Source: Miltoncostaea sp963770865 (GTDB taxonomy: Bacteria > Actinomycetota > Thermoleophilia > Miltoncostaeales > Miltoncostaeaceae). Taken from it: DNA of 64,000 nucleotides. Each line of letters begins with the position of its first letter. Within the stretch, counting starts at the first letter, position 1. The notes under the pieces were generated by a model. The model was not told the origin of the DNA. It saw only the letters and a program-made list of their open reading frames with translations, and searched no databases. Positions 7,224-14,785 of the stretch are shown piece by piece. The stretch lies in assembly GCA_963770865.1 (NCBI GenBank), contig CAVYRD010000002.1, forward strand, positions 175,381 through 239,380, written 5' to 3'. Position numbers and translations under genes: made by a program.

Positions 7224-8729
7224 ATGACGAACCCTCCCTCCGCACGGGTGGCTGCGCGTGCCCGCGCACCCCGTGGGGTCCCCCGTGTCCGCCGCGTGCT
7301 CCGCGGGGCCGCGATCGCCGGAGCGACGCTGACCGCCCTGGCCGCCCCCGCGCTCGCGAGCGCCGCGGCGAACCCGCTCACGTTCGACTACGACAACTCG
7401 ACCGCCATCACCGCCTACGCGCACCCGACGGGTGCCGTCGTGGTGGGCCGCAACTTCTTCAACCCCGCCCTGGTCAACCAGATCCAGAACGGCGGCGGCG
7501 AGGTCTACCAGTACATCGACGTGATCGACGGCTGGTTCACGAACTGGAACGCCACCGGCGAGCAGGCCGCCCTCTACGGCGGCGCCCAGCAGAATCCCGA
7601 CTGGCTCATGTCGCCGAGGCGCTCGAACTGGGCGAACACGTACATGACCGACATGCGCCCCGGCTCGCCATGGATCCTCCACGTGGTCGAGCACGTCAAG
7701 CAGTGGTTCCCGACCACGCATGCCAAGGGCCTGTTCCTCGACGTGATGGGCGAGCGCCTGTGGACCGGCTCCTGGGACGGCATGACCGCCCAGGAGAAGG
7801 CCGACTGGGCCGCGGGCAACCGCGACCTCATCCACCGCCTGCGCGTCGCCCTCGGCCCGAGCGTGATCCTGGTGGCCAACAACTCCTGGCCCAACGGCAA
7901 CACCGAGCTCAACGGCCTCACCGTGGAGCACCACTCCTATTCGGAGTCGGGCTACTGGAGCGGCATGACCGGCCGCTCGGACTGGTTCAAGCCGGTGCGC
8001 AACATCGTCATCGCGAACGGCTCGACGGAGGCCCGCTCGTGGGCCGGGGTCGCCGGGGTCACGCACGTCACCCCGCAGAGCACCTACGGCCAGCCCGTCG
8101 CCCCGCTGCTCGCGTTCAGCCCGCTGCCGGGCACGACCACCGTCCCGGCCCCGACGCCGGCCCCGGACCCGACGCCGACCCCGGACCCGACGCCGACGCC
8201 GGACCCCGACCCGGCCCCCGCGCCGCCCCCGTCGCCGTCACCCTCGACCGCGATCCCGGCAGGCAACCTGCTCGCCAACCCGTCGTTCGAGAGCACGACG
8301 ACCGGCTGGGGCTCGTGGCAGGGAACCCTCACCGTGGCCTCGGTCACGGGGGCGCCGGACGGCGCGAAGGCGGCGAAGGTCGCGTGGAAGGGCGTCGGCA
8401 CCAGCTTCACGATCGGCGACTTCCCGGGCCGCGTCACGACCTCGGCCGCCGGGGCGAAGTACCTCGCCAACGCCTATGTGAAGGCCGCTGTCAGCGGCAG
8501 CGTGGGCAAGCCCGTCACGTTCTTCCTGCGCGAGCGCAACGCCGCGGGCACGACGGTGCAGCAGGTCCACGGCACGACCAAGAGCCTGACCACCGGCTGG
8601 CAGACCGTCTCGGCCACCCTCACTGCCAAGAACAAGGGCGACAGGATCGACGTGTTCATCGCCCAGGACAAGGCGACCTCCGGCAACGCCGTCCTGGTGG
8701 ACGCCATCAGCATGGCCCCGGTCTCCTGA
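7224..8729 (+). CDS. Secreted TIM-barrel glycoside-hydrolase-like protein with C-terminal carbohydrate-binding module (copy 1)
   Basis: A basic N-terminus and hydrophobic segment (VLRGAAIAGATLTALAAPALASAAA) form an export signal. A roughly 290-residue catalytic-type domain follows, with barrel-strand motifs GEVYQYIDVIDGWF, AKGLFLDVMGERLW, VILVANNSW and GLTVEHHSYSE, like putative polysaccharide hydrolases of the GH114/GHL15 kind. A proline-threonine linker (PTPTPDP repeats) leads to a jelly-roll CBM4/9-like module starting NLLANPSFE. Substrate is unknown. The next gene is a close paralog. ATG 7224 is chosen because the signal peptide starts directly after it. Confidence 0.7.
   Translation: MTNPPSARVAARARAPRGVPRVRRVLRGAAIAGATLTALAAPALASAAANPLTFDYDNSTAITAYAHPTGAVVVGRNFFNPALVNQIQNGGGEVYQYIDVIDGWFTNWNATGEQAALYGGAQQNPDWLMSPRRSNWANTYMTDMRPGSPWILHVVEHVKQWFPTTHAKGLFLDVMGERLWTGSWDGMTAQEKADWAAGNRDLIHRLRVALGPSVILVANNSWPNGNTELNGLTVEHHSYSESGYWSGMTGRSDWFKPVRNIVIANGSTEARSWAGVAGVTHVTPQSTYGQPVAPLLAFSPLPGTTTVPAPTPAPDPTPTPDPTPTPDPDPAPAPPPSPSPSTAIPAGNLLANPSFESTTTGWGSWQGTLTVASVTGAPDGAKAAKVAWKGVGTSFTIGDFPGRVTTSAAGAKYLANAYVKAAVSGSVGKPVTFFLRERNAAGTTVQQVHGTTKSLTTGWQTVSATLTAKNKGDRIDVFIAQDKATSGNAVLVDAISMAPVS
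7491..7660 (+). repeat. 170-bp tract identical to 9199-9368
   Basis: Reading base by base, I find no difference between this part of copy 1 and 9199-9368 in copy 2. The flanks on both sides diverge at once. It encodes GGEVYQYIDVIDGWF through YMTDMRP. Confidence 0.9.
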
Positions 8730-8750
8730 CCGGCTGAACGACTGCGTGAC

Positions 8751-8781
8751 CGCCCGGACGGCCGCCACGGCCGTCCGGGCG
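8751..8781. terminator. Hairpin terminator candidate after hydrolase copy 1
   Basis: A perfect 13-bp stem (CGCCCGGACGGCC at 8751-8763 with its complement at 8769-8781) and a 5-base loop lie 22 bases after the stop. There is no T-run, as is common in high-GC actinobacteria. Confidence 0.6.
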
Positions 8782-8840
8782 TCCGGCGCCCCGGTCCCGG
8801 AGAACCTCTGGGGCGCCTCCGGTCCTCGCGCCGACAGCGC

Positions 8841-8867
8841 TCAATTCCGCCGCTGGGCGGCCGATAT
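8841..8867 (+). promoter_or_regulatory. Candidate sigma-28 (FliA/WhiG)-type promoter
   Basis: TCAA, exactly 15 bases, then GCCGATAT. Spacing is ideal for the FliA/WhiG consensus, with one mismatch in each box. It lies 107 bases before the second hydrolase start. Confidence 0.4.
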
Positions 8868-8973
8868 CGAACCTGCCGGGACGAGCCCGGTCACTCGAGA
8901 GCCGCACCGGGGGAAACCGGCGCCGCCCGAGCACACAACTCGTCGATCGACGACGCCGAGAGGGATCTCCCGA

Positions 8974-10464
8974 ATGCCGATCCGTGCCCAGCTCCGAGCG
9001 GGCCTTCCCGCCCGTGCCCTTACGCTCGCCGCCATCACCGCCGCCCTCGCCGCCCCCGCACTGGCCCAGGGCGCCGCGAACCCCCTGACGTTCGACTACT
9101 CGAACTCGACCGCGATCACCGCCTACGCGCGTCCCACCGGCGCGGTCGTGGTGGGCCGCAACTTCTTCAACCCCGCCGTCGTGGACCAGGTCCAGGCGGG
9201 CGGCGGCGAGGTCTACCAGTACATCGACGTGATCGACGGCTGGTTCACGAACTGGAACGCCACCGGCGAGCAGGCCGCCCTCTACGGCGGCGCCCAGCAG
9301 AATCCCGACTGGCTCATGTCGCCGAGGCGCTCGAACTGGGCGAACACGTACATGACCGACATGCGCCCGGGCTCGCCATGGATCCTCCACGCGGTCGAGC
9401 ACCTGAAGCAGTGGTTCCCGACGACCCACGCCAAGGGCATCTTCCTCGACGTCGTCGGCGAGCGCCTGTGGACCGGCTCCTGGGACGGCATGACCGCCCA
9501 GGAGAAGGCCGACTGGGCCGCGGGCAACCGCGACCTCGTCCACCGGCTGCGCGTGGCGCTCGGCCCGAGCGTGATCCTGGTGGCCAACAACTCCTGGAGC
9601 AACGGCAACCCCGAGCTCAACGGCATCACCGTCGAGCACCACTCCTTCTCGGAGGCCCCCAACTGGTCCTCTCAGCTCGGCCGCTCGGACTGGTTCAAGC
9701 CGGTGCGCAACATGGTGATCGCCAACTCGACGTACGAGGCGGGGCGCTGGGCCACGATCCCGGGCGTCACCCACGTGAGCGCGCAGGGCGACTACGGCGG
9801 CCCGGCCGCCCCGGTGCTGCCCTTCAGCCTGCTGCCGGGCGTCGCGCCCAGCCAGGACGCGCGCACCCCGGCGCCGCCGGTCGTGACGCCGGCCCCCGCG
9901 CCGTCGCTCACGCTGCCCGGGCCGGCGTCGCCCAAGAAGCGGACTCCGGCCGTCGCGCCGAAGCCCTCGCCCGCTCCCTCGCCGGCGCCGATCATCCCGG
10001 CCGGGAACCTGCTGAGGAACCCCTCCCTCGAGCGCGCCACGGCCGGCTGGACCGCCTGGCGCGGTGACCTCGCGGTGGACGAGGTGGCGGACGCCCCCGA
10101 CGGCGGCCATGCCGCCCGCGTGCGCTTCGGCGGCGTGGGGACGGCGTACTCGCTCTCGCGCGCCAGCGGCATCCGGCCGGCCCAGGCCGGCGTCGGCCTG
10201 ACGGCCCAGGCCTACGTTCGCGCCGGCTCGGCCTCGGCCGCCGGCAAGCCCGTCTCGCTCTACCTGCGCGAGCGCACCCCGGCCGGCCGGCCGGTGCGGC
10301 GCGTCCACGTCACGGTCCGCCTCGGCGCCCAGTTCGCGCCGGTCACCGCCACCATCACGCCGCGCTCGCGACGCAACCGCGTGGACCTGATGCTGGTGCA
10401 GCGCCGCGCCCAGCGCGGCGACGCCTTCCTGGCCGACGCGCTCAGCGTCACCCGGGGCGGCTGA
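8974..10464 (+). CDS. Secreted TIM-barrel glycoside-hydrolase-like protein with CBM (copy 2)
   Basis: This is the paralog of the gene at 7224. It has a signal peptide (ALTLAAITAALAAPALAQGA), the same barrel motifs (AKGIFLDVVGERLW, VILVANNSW, GITVEHHSFSE) and a proline/alanine-rich linker different from copy 1. A CBM4/9-like module begins NLLRNPSLE. The catalytic half is nearly identical between copies, while linker and CBM have diverged strongly. That pattern fits gene conversion or selection on the barrel. ATG 8974 follows GAGAGGGA. Likely acts outside the cell on a polysaccharide; substrate not inferable. Confidence 0.7.
   Translation: MPIRAQLRAGLPARALTLAAITAALAAPALAQGAANPLTFDYSNSTAITAYARPTGAVVVGRNFFNPAVVDQVQAGGGEVYQYIDVIDGWFTNWNATGEQAALYGGAQQNPDWLMSPRRSNWANTYMTDMRPGSPWILHAVEHLKQWFPTTHAKGIFLDVVGERLWTGSWDGMTAQEKADWAAGNRDLVHRLRVALGPSVILVANNSWSNGNPELNGITVEHHSFSEAPNWSSQLGRSDWFKPVRNMVIANSTYEAGRWATIPGVTHVSAQGDYGGPAAPVLPFSLLPGVAPSQDARTPAPPVVTPAPAPSLTLPGPASPKKRTPAVAPKPSPAPSPAPIIPAGNLLRNPSLERATAGWTAWRGDLAVDEVADAPDGGHAARVRFGGVGTAYSLSRASGIRPAQAGVGLTAQAYVRAGSASAAGKPVSLYLRERTPAGRPVRRVHVTVRLGAQFAPVTATITPRSRRNRVDLMLVQRRAQRGDAFLADALSVTRGG
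9199..9368 (+). repeat. 170-bp tract identical to 7491-7660
   Basis: Second member of the identical pair inside the two hydrolase genes. A further near-identical block lies around GTGGACCGGCTCCTGGGACG (7759 and 9469). Confidence 0.9.
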
Positions 10465-10471
10465 GCCTCCC

Positions 10472-10515
10472 GCGCCCCGTGGCCGCCGATCCGCGAGGAT
10501 CGCGGCCCGGGGCGC
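10472..10515. terminator. Two-tier hairpin after hydrolase copy 2
   Basis: The outer stem GCGCCCCG (10472-10479) pairs with 10508-10515. The inner stem GGCCGC (10481-10486) pairs with 10502-10507 and continues through CGATC/GATCG with a one-base bulge. It lies between the stop at 10464 and tRNA-Val. Confidence 0.5.
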
Positions 10516-10561
10516 CGCCGCCGCGCGCGGCTGGTATCGTGACCCGTCGCCAACGCGGTTC

Positions 10562-10633
10562 GGGCGGTTAGCTCAGCGGTAGAGCACCTGCTTTACACGC
10601 AGGTGGCCGGCGGTTCAAATCCGTCACCGCCCA
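10562..10633 (+). tRNA. tRNA-Val (anticodon TAC)
   Basis: The 72-nt cloverleaf has acceptor GGGCGGT pairing with ACCGCCC, anticodon stem CCTGC/GCAGG with loop TTTACAC, T-loop GGTTCAAATCC and discriminator A. CCA is not encoded. Confidence 0.95.
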
Positions 10634-10660
10634 CTTCCCCCGTCCCCGCCGTCGGCCGCT

Positions 10661-10735
10661 GGGGGTGTAGCTCAGATTGGTTAGAGCACCGGACTGTCAA
10701 TCCGGAGGCCGCGGGTTCGAGTCCCGTCACTCCCG
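10661..10735 (+). tRNA. tRNA-Asp (anticodon GTC)
   Basis: The 75-nt cloverleaf has acceptor GGGGGTG pairing with CACTCCC (one G-T wobble), anticodon stem CCGGA/TCCGG with loop CTGTCAA, and T-loop GGTTCGAGTCC. Its 3' half recurs at 11899. The T-stem has a G-U pair at 10727 that is G-C in the repeat copy. Confidence 0.95.
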
Positions 10736-10736
10736 C
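10702..10736 (+). repeat. tRNA-Asp 3' half, member 1 of direct repeat
   Basis: Thirty-five bases from the anticodon stem to just past the discriminator, identical to 11899-11933 except T10727 versus C11924. Direct repeats of a tRNA 3' end are the usual trace of integration at that tRNA. Confidence 0.9.
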
Positions 10737-10753
10737 TCCGGGGATCGCGCTAC

Positions 10754-11686
10754 CTAGCGGGATTCTCCAGTGCCGGGCCCGGCGTCCGCCCACGCGGCCT
10801 GGCGCGCGTGGAGCAGGCGCAGGGCGACGACGGTCGCGATCGCCAGCACGAGGGTCGCGCCGACGGTCGCCTCCAGGCCGAAGTCGCCTCCCGAGATCGC
10901 GCCCGGCTTCCCGTCAACCGGCCCGAAGGCGACGAGCGTGTTGTCCTCGAGGCCCCCGCCGACGCGCATGCCCATCACGTTGCCCTGCGCCCAGTTCCAG
11001 CCGGTGTGTATCCCGGCGATCAGCCAAAGGCCGCGGTCGGCGAGCGCCACGATCGCGGCGAAGACCCCGAAGAGCATGAGGTTCAGGATCGGGAGGGGCG
11101 CGAGCGCCCCCGGGGCGGCCAGGTGGAGGGCCGCGAAGACGACGGCCGGAAGGAGGATCGCCGCCCTGGCCGGCAGCTGGAGGCCGGTCCACTGGAACAG
11201 GAAGCCGCGGACCACGACCTCCTCCGAGGTTGCCTGCAGGACCCACGCGCCACCGAGCAGGGCCGCCGCCAGGAGCGCCGAGGTGCCGGTGGCGACCCCC
11301 GCGGGGTGGTCGATGCGCTCGATGCCGCCGACGCCGAGCATGAGCAGCGTCCCCGCCGCGAGCATCGCGCCGCCGATGAGGACGCCCAGGACGAACCGCA
11401 GGACCGGACGGGGCCCCCGGAAGCCGACCGAGCGCCCCGGGCGGCCCTCCTTGACGCGCAGCCAGAGCATCATGAGGACGATCAGGACCAGCCCGGCGAG
11501 GCCGTCGAGGAACTGGAGGGCGACGGATCCCGCGCCGGGGTGGAGGATGTCCCTCGGCGTCTCGAAACCCACCGCCTCCGAGACCAGGATGGCGCCGACC
11601 GCCGCGACGAGGGCGACCCACCAGCGGGTCGGGCGCGCCGCCGCGTTCGCGGCGGCGATGTGGGCGTTGTGGCGGACGTCGATCAT
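10754..11686 (-). CDS. CPBP-family intramembrane metalloprotease
   Basis: About eight hydrophobic helices carry the CPBP/CAAX-protease motifs: EEVVVRGFLF (EExxxR), FAALHL (His) and AGIHTGWNW (His and Asn). The family cleaves prenylated or membrane peptides in the membrane; bacterial roles include bacteriocin immunity. ATG 11686 (MIDVRHNAH) is preferred to an upstream in-frame ATG that adds 45 residues of low-quality sequence. It is the only gene between the two tRNA-Asp 3'-half repeats, and no integrase accompanies it. Confidence 0.8.
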   Translation of the reverse strand: MIDVRHNAHIAAANAAARPTRWWVALVAAVGAILVSEAVGFETPRDILHPGAGSVALQFLDGLAGLVLIVLMMLWLRVKEGRPGRSVGFRGPRPVLRFVLGVLIGGAMLAAGTLLMLGVGGIERIDHPAGVATGTSALLAAALLGGAWVLQATSEEVVVRGFLFQWTGLQLPARAAILLPAVVFAALHLAAPGALAPLPILNLMLFGVFAAIVALADRGLWLIAGIHTGWNWAQGNVMGMRVGGGLEDNTLVAFGPVDGKPGAISGGDFGLEATVGATLVLAIATVVALRLLHARQAAWADAGPGTGESR

Positions 11687-11898
11687 AATCAGCGGCCCTC
11701 GCGGGCCAGGACCGCGTTCCGGCGTGGAGCGTCCGGCGGGAGCGACACGTGACCCCAGCGAGGCGACTTCGGAGTACCTTGACGCTCCTGCGCGCACCTC
11801 AGCCGAGGAGGCCGAGAACACTCATGCCGATGCGGATTCCGAGTCAATAGTGGCATCTCCCCGCCGACGCGTCGCCGCGCCCTCAGCCGACTGCCGAC

Positions 11899-11933
11899 CC
11901 GGAGGCCGCGGGTTCGAGTCCCGCCACTCCCGC
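11899..11933 (+). repeat. Detached tRNA-Asp 3' half, member 2 of direct repeat
   Basis: Copy of the tRNA-Asp 3' half without any 5' half; the upstream bases do not form D or anticodon arms. The T-stem pairs perfectly here. A strong hairpin follows at once, as expected of a genuine tRNA 3' end. Confidence 0.85.
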
Positions 11934-11939
11934 CTCGCC

Positions 11940-11961
11940 GGGCCCCGCCGGCGCGGGGCCC
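11940..11961. terminator. Hairpin behind the detached tRNA-Asp 3' half
   Basis: Stem GGGCCCCGC (11940-11948) pairs with 11953-11961, with loop CGGC. It probably served as the terminator of the original tRNA-Asp gene. Confidence 0.6.
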
Positions 11962-11985
11962 TCGCAGCGCCCGCCCTGGGAGCCC

Positions 11986-12033
11986 GCTGACATCGTCTAC
12001 GCCTACCTCGACCCGCGGGTGCGCTACCGGTGA
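11986..12033 (+). pseudogene. Last 15 codons of an OppB/DppB-type permease
   Basis: The frame ending at TGA 12031 reads ADIVYAYLDPRVRYR, which matches the conserved C-terminus of peptide ABC permeases (..DLLYALLDPRIRY). Upstream in the same frame is only terminator and tRNA-derived sequence. The stop overlaps the GTG of the ATPase gene, the arrangement expected of an intact operon, so the rest of the permease was deleted or displaced. Confidence 0.6.
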
Positions 12034-13055
12034 GCGCGGGCGACCCCCTTCTCGACGTGCGCGACTTGCACGTGAGCTTCCCGACCGAGGACGGCCTGGT
12101 GCGCGCCGTGGACGGCGCCACGTTCCAGCTCGCGCGCGGCGAGACTCTCGGCGTGGTGGGCGAGTCCGGATCGGGCAAGAGCGTCACGTTCATGACTGTG
12201 ATGGGGCTCATCAACCGCAAGACGGCCCAGGTCAGCGGCCAGGTCCTGTTCGACGGCATCGACCTCCTGGCGATCCCGGACAAGCAGCTGCGCCGCCTGC
12301 GCGGCGCGCGCATCGGGATGGTGTTCCAGGACCCGATGACCTCGCTCCACCCGATGCACCGCGTGGGCGATCAGATCTCCGAGGTGGTGACCGCGCACCG
12401 CGATGTCCCCAAGAAAGAGGCCGAGGCCATCGCGGTGGAGGCCCTGCGCCGCGTCGGCATCCCCTCGCCCGAGCAGCGCGCCCGCCAGTACCCGCACGAG
12501 TTCTCCGGCGGCATGCGCCAGCGCGCGATGATCGCGATGGGCATCGTGCTCGAGCCCGACCTGCTGATCGCCGACGAGCCGACCACCGCGCTCGACGTCA
12601 CCGTCCAGGCGCAGATTCTCGAGCTCATCGGCGAGCTGAAGGAACGCCTCGGGATCGGCGTCGTCCTGATCAGCCACAACCTCGGCGTCATCGCCGACGT
12701 GGCCCAGCGCGTGATGATCATGTACGCCGGGCGGCCGGTCGAGATCGGCACCCGTGACGCGATCTTCGCCGAGCCACGCCACCCCTACTCGTGGGGCCTC
12801 ATCGAGTCGATCCCGCGGCCGGACGTCCGGGTGGAGCGCCTGAGGCCGATCGAGGGCGCGCCTCCCTCGCTGATCCAGGTGCCGCCGGGCTGCCCCTTCC
12901 ACCCGCGCTGCCCGCACCGCTTCGCGCCGTGCGACACGGAGCGCCCGCCCCTGGCGGGGGAGGACGGCCACCTCGACGCCTGCCACCTGCGACCGGCGGA
13001 TAAGGTGCGCCTGTGGGCTGAGCGCCGGCGCCGCCTGGAGGAGACCGCCGCGTGA
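12030..13055 (+). CDS. dppD: Oligopeptide/dipeptide ABC transporter ATP-binding protein (DppD/OppD type)
   Basis: Walker A GESGSGKS (about residues 44-51), Q-loop FQDPMTSLHP, signature FSGGMRQRAMIA, Walker B LLIADEPTTALD, switch ISHN. The C-terminal oligopeptide-transporter extension carries the cysteine cluster PGCPFHPRCPHRF..C...C. Such ATPases drive peptide import with two permeases and a binding protein, none of which is intact here. GTG 12030 overlaps the permease remnant's stop. The switch residue after His is Asn rather than the usual Asp. Confidence 0.9.
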   Translation: MSAGDPLLDVRDLHVSFPTEDGLVRAVDGATFQLARGETLGVVGESGSGKSVTFMTVMGLINRKTAQVSGQVLFDGIDLLAIPDKQLRRLRGARIGMVFQDPMTSLHPMHRVGDQISEVVTAHRDVPKKEAEAIAVEALRRVGIPSPEQRARQYPHEFSGGMRQRAMIAMGIVLEPDLLIADEPTTALDVTVQAQILELIGELKERLGIGVVLISHNLGVIADVAQRVMIMYAGRPVEIGTRDAIFAEPRHPYSWGLIESIPRPDVRVERLRPIEGAPPSLIQVPPGCPFHPRCPHRFAPCDTERPPLAGEDGHLDACHLRPADKVRLWAERRRRLEETAA

Positions 13056-14125
13056 GCACCGACGCCGTGAGAGCGCCGGCGCCGGACGCCGCGGAGGACC
13101 AGACGCCCCTCGTGGAGGTCGAGGACCTCACCAAGGAGTTCCCCATCACCCAGGGCGTCATCTTCCAGCACCAGGTGGGCGCTGTGCGGGCGGTGGAGCA
13201 CGTGTCGTTCTCCATCCGGCGCGGCGAGACCCTCGGCCTGGTGGGCGAGTCGGGCTGCGGCAAGTCAACCACCGCGCGTCTGGTGATGCGCCTGCTCGAG
13301 CCGACCTCGGGCTCCGTGCGCTTCGACGGCCGCGACATCACGCACCTGGGCGGCTCGGCCCTGCGGTCGCTGCGGCGCGAGATGCAGATGATCTTCCAGG
13401 ATCCGTACGCGTCGCTGAACCCGCGCCACCCCGTGGGCTCGATCATCAGCGAGCCGTTCCAGATCCACGGCTTCGACGGCGACCGGCGGGCCGAGGTCCA
13501 GAGCCTGATGGAGCGGGTGGGCCTCAACCCCGAGCACTACAACCGCTATCCGCACGAGTTCTCCGGCGGCCAGCGTCAGCGCATCGGCGTGGCGCGCGCC
13601 CTCGCGCTGAACCCCCGCCTCATCGTGGCCGACGAGCCCGTGTCCGCGCTCGACGTCTCGATCCAGGCGCAGATCCTCAACCTGCTGATGGACCTGCAGC
13701 GCGAGCGCGACCTCACCTACCTGTTCATCTCGCACGACCTCGGAGTGGTGCGCCACGTCTCGGACCGGATCGCGGTGATGTACCTCGGCCACATCGTGGA
13801 GGTGGCCGGCGCCGACGACGTCTACGAGGACCCGCGCCACCCCTACACCGCCGCGCTGCTGTCGGCGGTGCCGAAGGGACACCAGGGGACGGCGCGCGAG
13901 CGGATCATCCTGACCGGCGACGTCCCGTCTCCCGCCGACCCGCCGAGCGGCTGCCCGTTCCATCCGCGCTGCCAGAAAGCGGCCCTCGTGAGCGGCGGCG
14001 GCGAGGCCCCGGAGCGCTGCCGCACCGAGATGCCGCCCCTCGCCGAAGTGGCCCCCGGGCACACCACGGCCTGCTGGTACCCGCTCACCCCCGGCGAGGA
14101 GCTCCAGGCCGCGGCCCACGCCTGA
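13052..14125 (+). CDS. dppF: Oligopeptide/dipeptide ABC transporter ATP-binding protein (DppF/OppF type)
   Basis: The GTGA overlap with the preceding ATPase indicates coupled translation. Walker A GESGCGKSTT, Q-loop FQDPYASLNPRH, signature FSGGQRQRIGVA, Walker B LIVADEPVSALD, switch ISHD, and the C-terminal SGCPFHPRC...C cluster are all present. It forms a heterodimer with DppD in peptide importers. With the permeases missing next door, the pair must work with subunits encoded elsewhere or be decaying; both reading frames are intact. Confidence 0.9.
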   Translation: MSTDAVRAPAPDAAEDQTPLVEVEDLTKEFPITQGVIFQHQVGAVRAVEHVSFSIRRGETLGLVGESGCGKSTTARLVMRLLEPTSGSVRFDGRDITHLGGSALRSLRREMQMIFQDPYASLNPRHPVGSIISEPFQIHGFDGDRRAEVQSLMERVGLNPEHYNRYPHEFSGGQRQRIGVARALALNPRLIVADEPVSALDVSIQAQILNLLMDLQRERDLTYLFISHDLGVVRHVSDRIAVMYLGHIVEVAGADDVYEDPRHPYTAALLSAVPKGHQGTARERIILTGDVPSPADPPSGCPFHPRCQKAALVSGGGEAPERCRTEMPPLAEVAPGHTTACWYPLTPGEELQAAAHA

Positions 14126-14149
14126 GGGCGGTCCCACGGGACGGCGCCG

Positions 14150-14165
14150 CCGGCCCCGGGGCCGG
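14150..14165. terminator. GC palindrome after dppF
   Basis: CCGGCCCCGGGGCCGG, a perfect 16-bp palindrome 25 bases after the dppF stop. As a hairpin it would have a very tight loop, so this is only a candidate terminator. Confidence 0.3.
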
Positions 14166-14206
14166 ACGGCCACGGCGAGGGAGGGGCGGCGGGATATGCT
14201 GCCGCC

Positions 14207-14785
14207 GTGCGATCCGGGATCATGAACGCGCCTCTCTGGGTCACCGGGGTGCGGATCGTCGCGATCCCCCCGCTGATGGCGCTGCTCCTGATCGACGACA
14301 TCCCGGGCGGGAGGTGGTGGGCGTTCGGGGTCTTCGTGGTCGCCTGCCTCAGCGATTCGCTCGACGGGTGGCTCGCCCGCTCGCGCGGCCTCGTGACCGT
14401 GGCCGGGGCGTTCCTCGACCCGCTCGCCGACAAGCTCCTGATCTCCGCGGTGCTCGTCTGCCTGGTGGAGACCGGCGACGTCTCGGCCTGGGCGGCCATG
14501 ATCATCATCGCCCGCGAGTTCGCCGTGACCGGGCTGCGCCTCGTGGCCGCGGCCGAGAACGTGATCATGTCGGCCGGAAAGTTCGGCAAGGCGAAGGCGC
14601 TGAGCCAGAACGTCGCGCTCGCGCTGATCATCGCCCCGGGGGTCGACCAGAACGTGCGCGACGCGTTCCTGTACCTCGCGCTCGTGCTGACCGTCCTGAG
14701 CGGCGCGCACTACTTCCTGGTTGCGCGCTGGCGCCTGTTCACCGGCAAGGCGATGTCCCACCCCGACGCGATCAGCGAGCCGTGA
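14207..14785 (+). CDS. pgsA: CDP-diacylglycerol--glycerol-3-phosphate 3-phosphatidyltransferase
   Basis: The CDP-alcohol phosphotransferase signature D-x2-DG-x2-AR-x8-G-x3-D-x3-D is complete (SDSLDGWLARSRG then GAFLDPLADK, residues about 48-75), with five to six membrane helices. The enzyme makes phosphatidylglycerophosphate from CDP-DAG and G3P at the membrane. The start is GTG 14207 or ATG 14222; the latter begins MNAPLWVTGVRI like most family members. The stop overlaps plsY, the other G3P-using lipid enzyme. Confidence 0.88.
   Translation: MRSGIMNAPLWVTGVRIVAIPPLMALLLIDDIPGGRWWAFGVFVVACLSDSLDGWLARSRGLVTVAGAFLDPLADKLLISAVLVCLVETGDVSAWAAMIIIAREFAVTGLRLVAAAENVIMSAGKFGKAKALSQNVALALIIAPGVDQNVRDAFLYLALVLTVLSGAHYFLVARWRLFTGKAMSHPDAISEP

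Noticed and set aside
8140..8230. Short direct repeats that could suggest a CRISPR or tandem array
   Set aside because: They encode the PTPTPDP linker of a secreted enzyme; there are no spacers of even length.
11824..11850. Nine-codon ORF with AGGAGG upstream, as a leader peptide
   Set aside because: Spacing is long and nothing downstream on that strand would be regulated. Mentioned only as a possible remnant start.
11870..11935. A second complete tRNA-Asp gene
   Set aside because: Only the 3' half is present; no acceptor 5' strand, D-arm or anticodon loop can be formed upstream.
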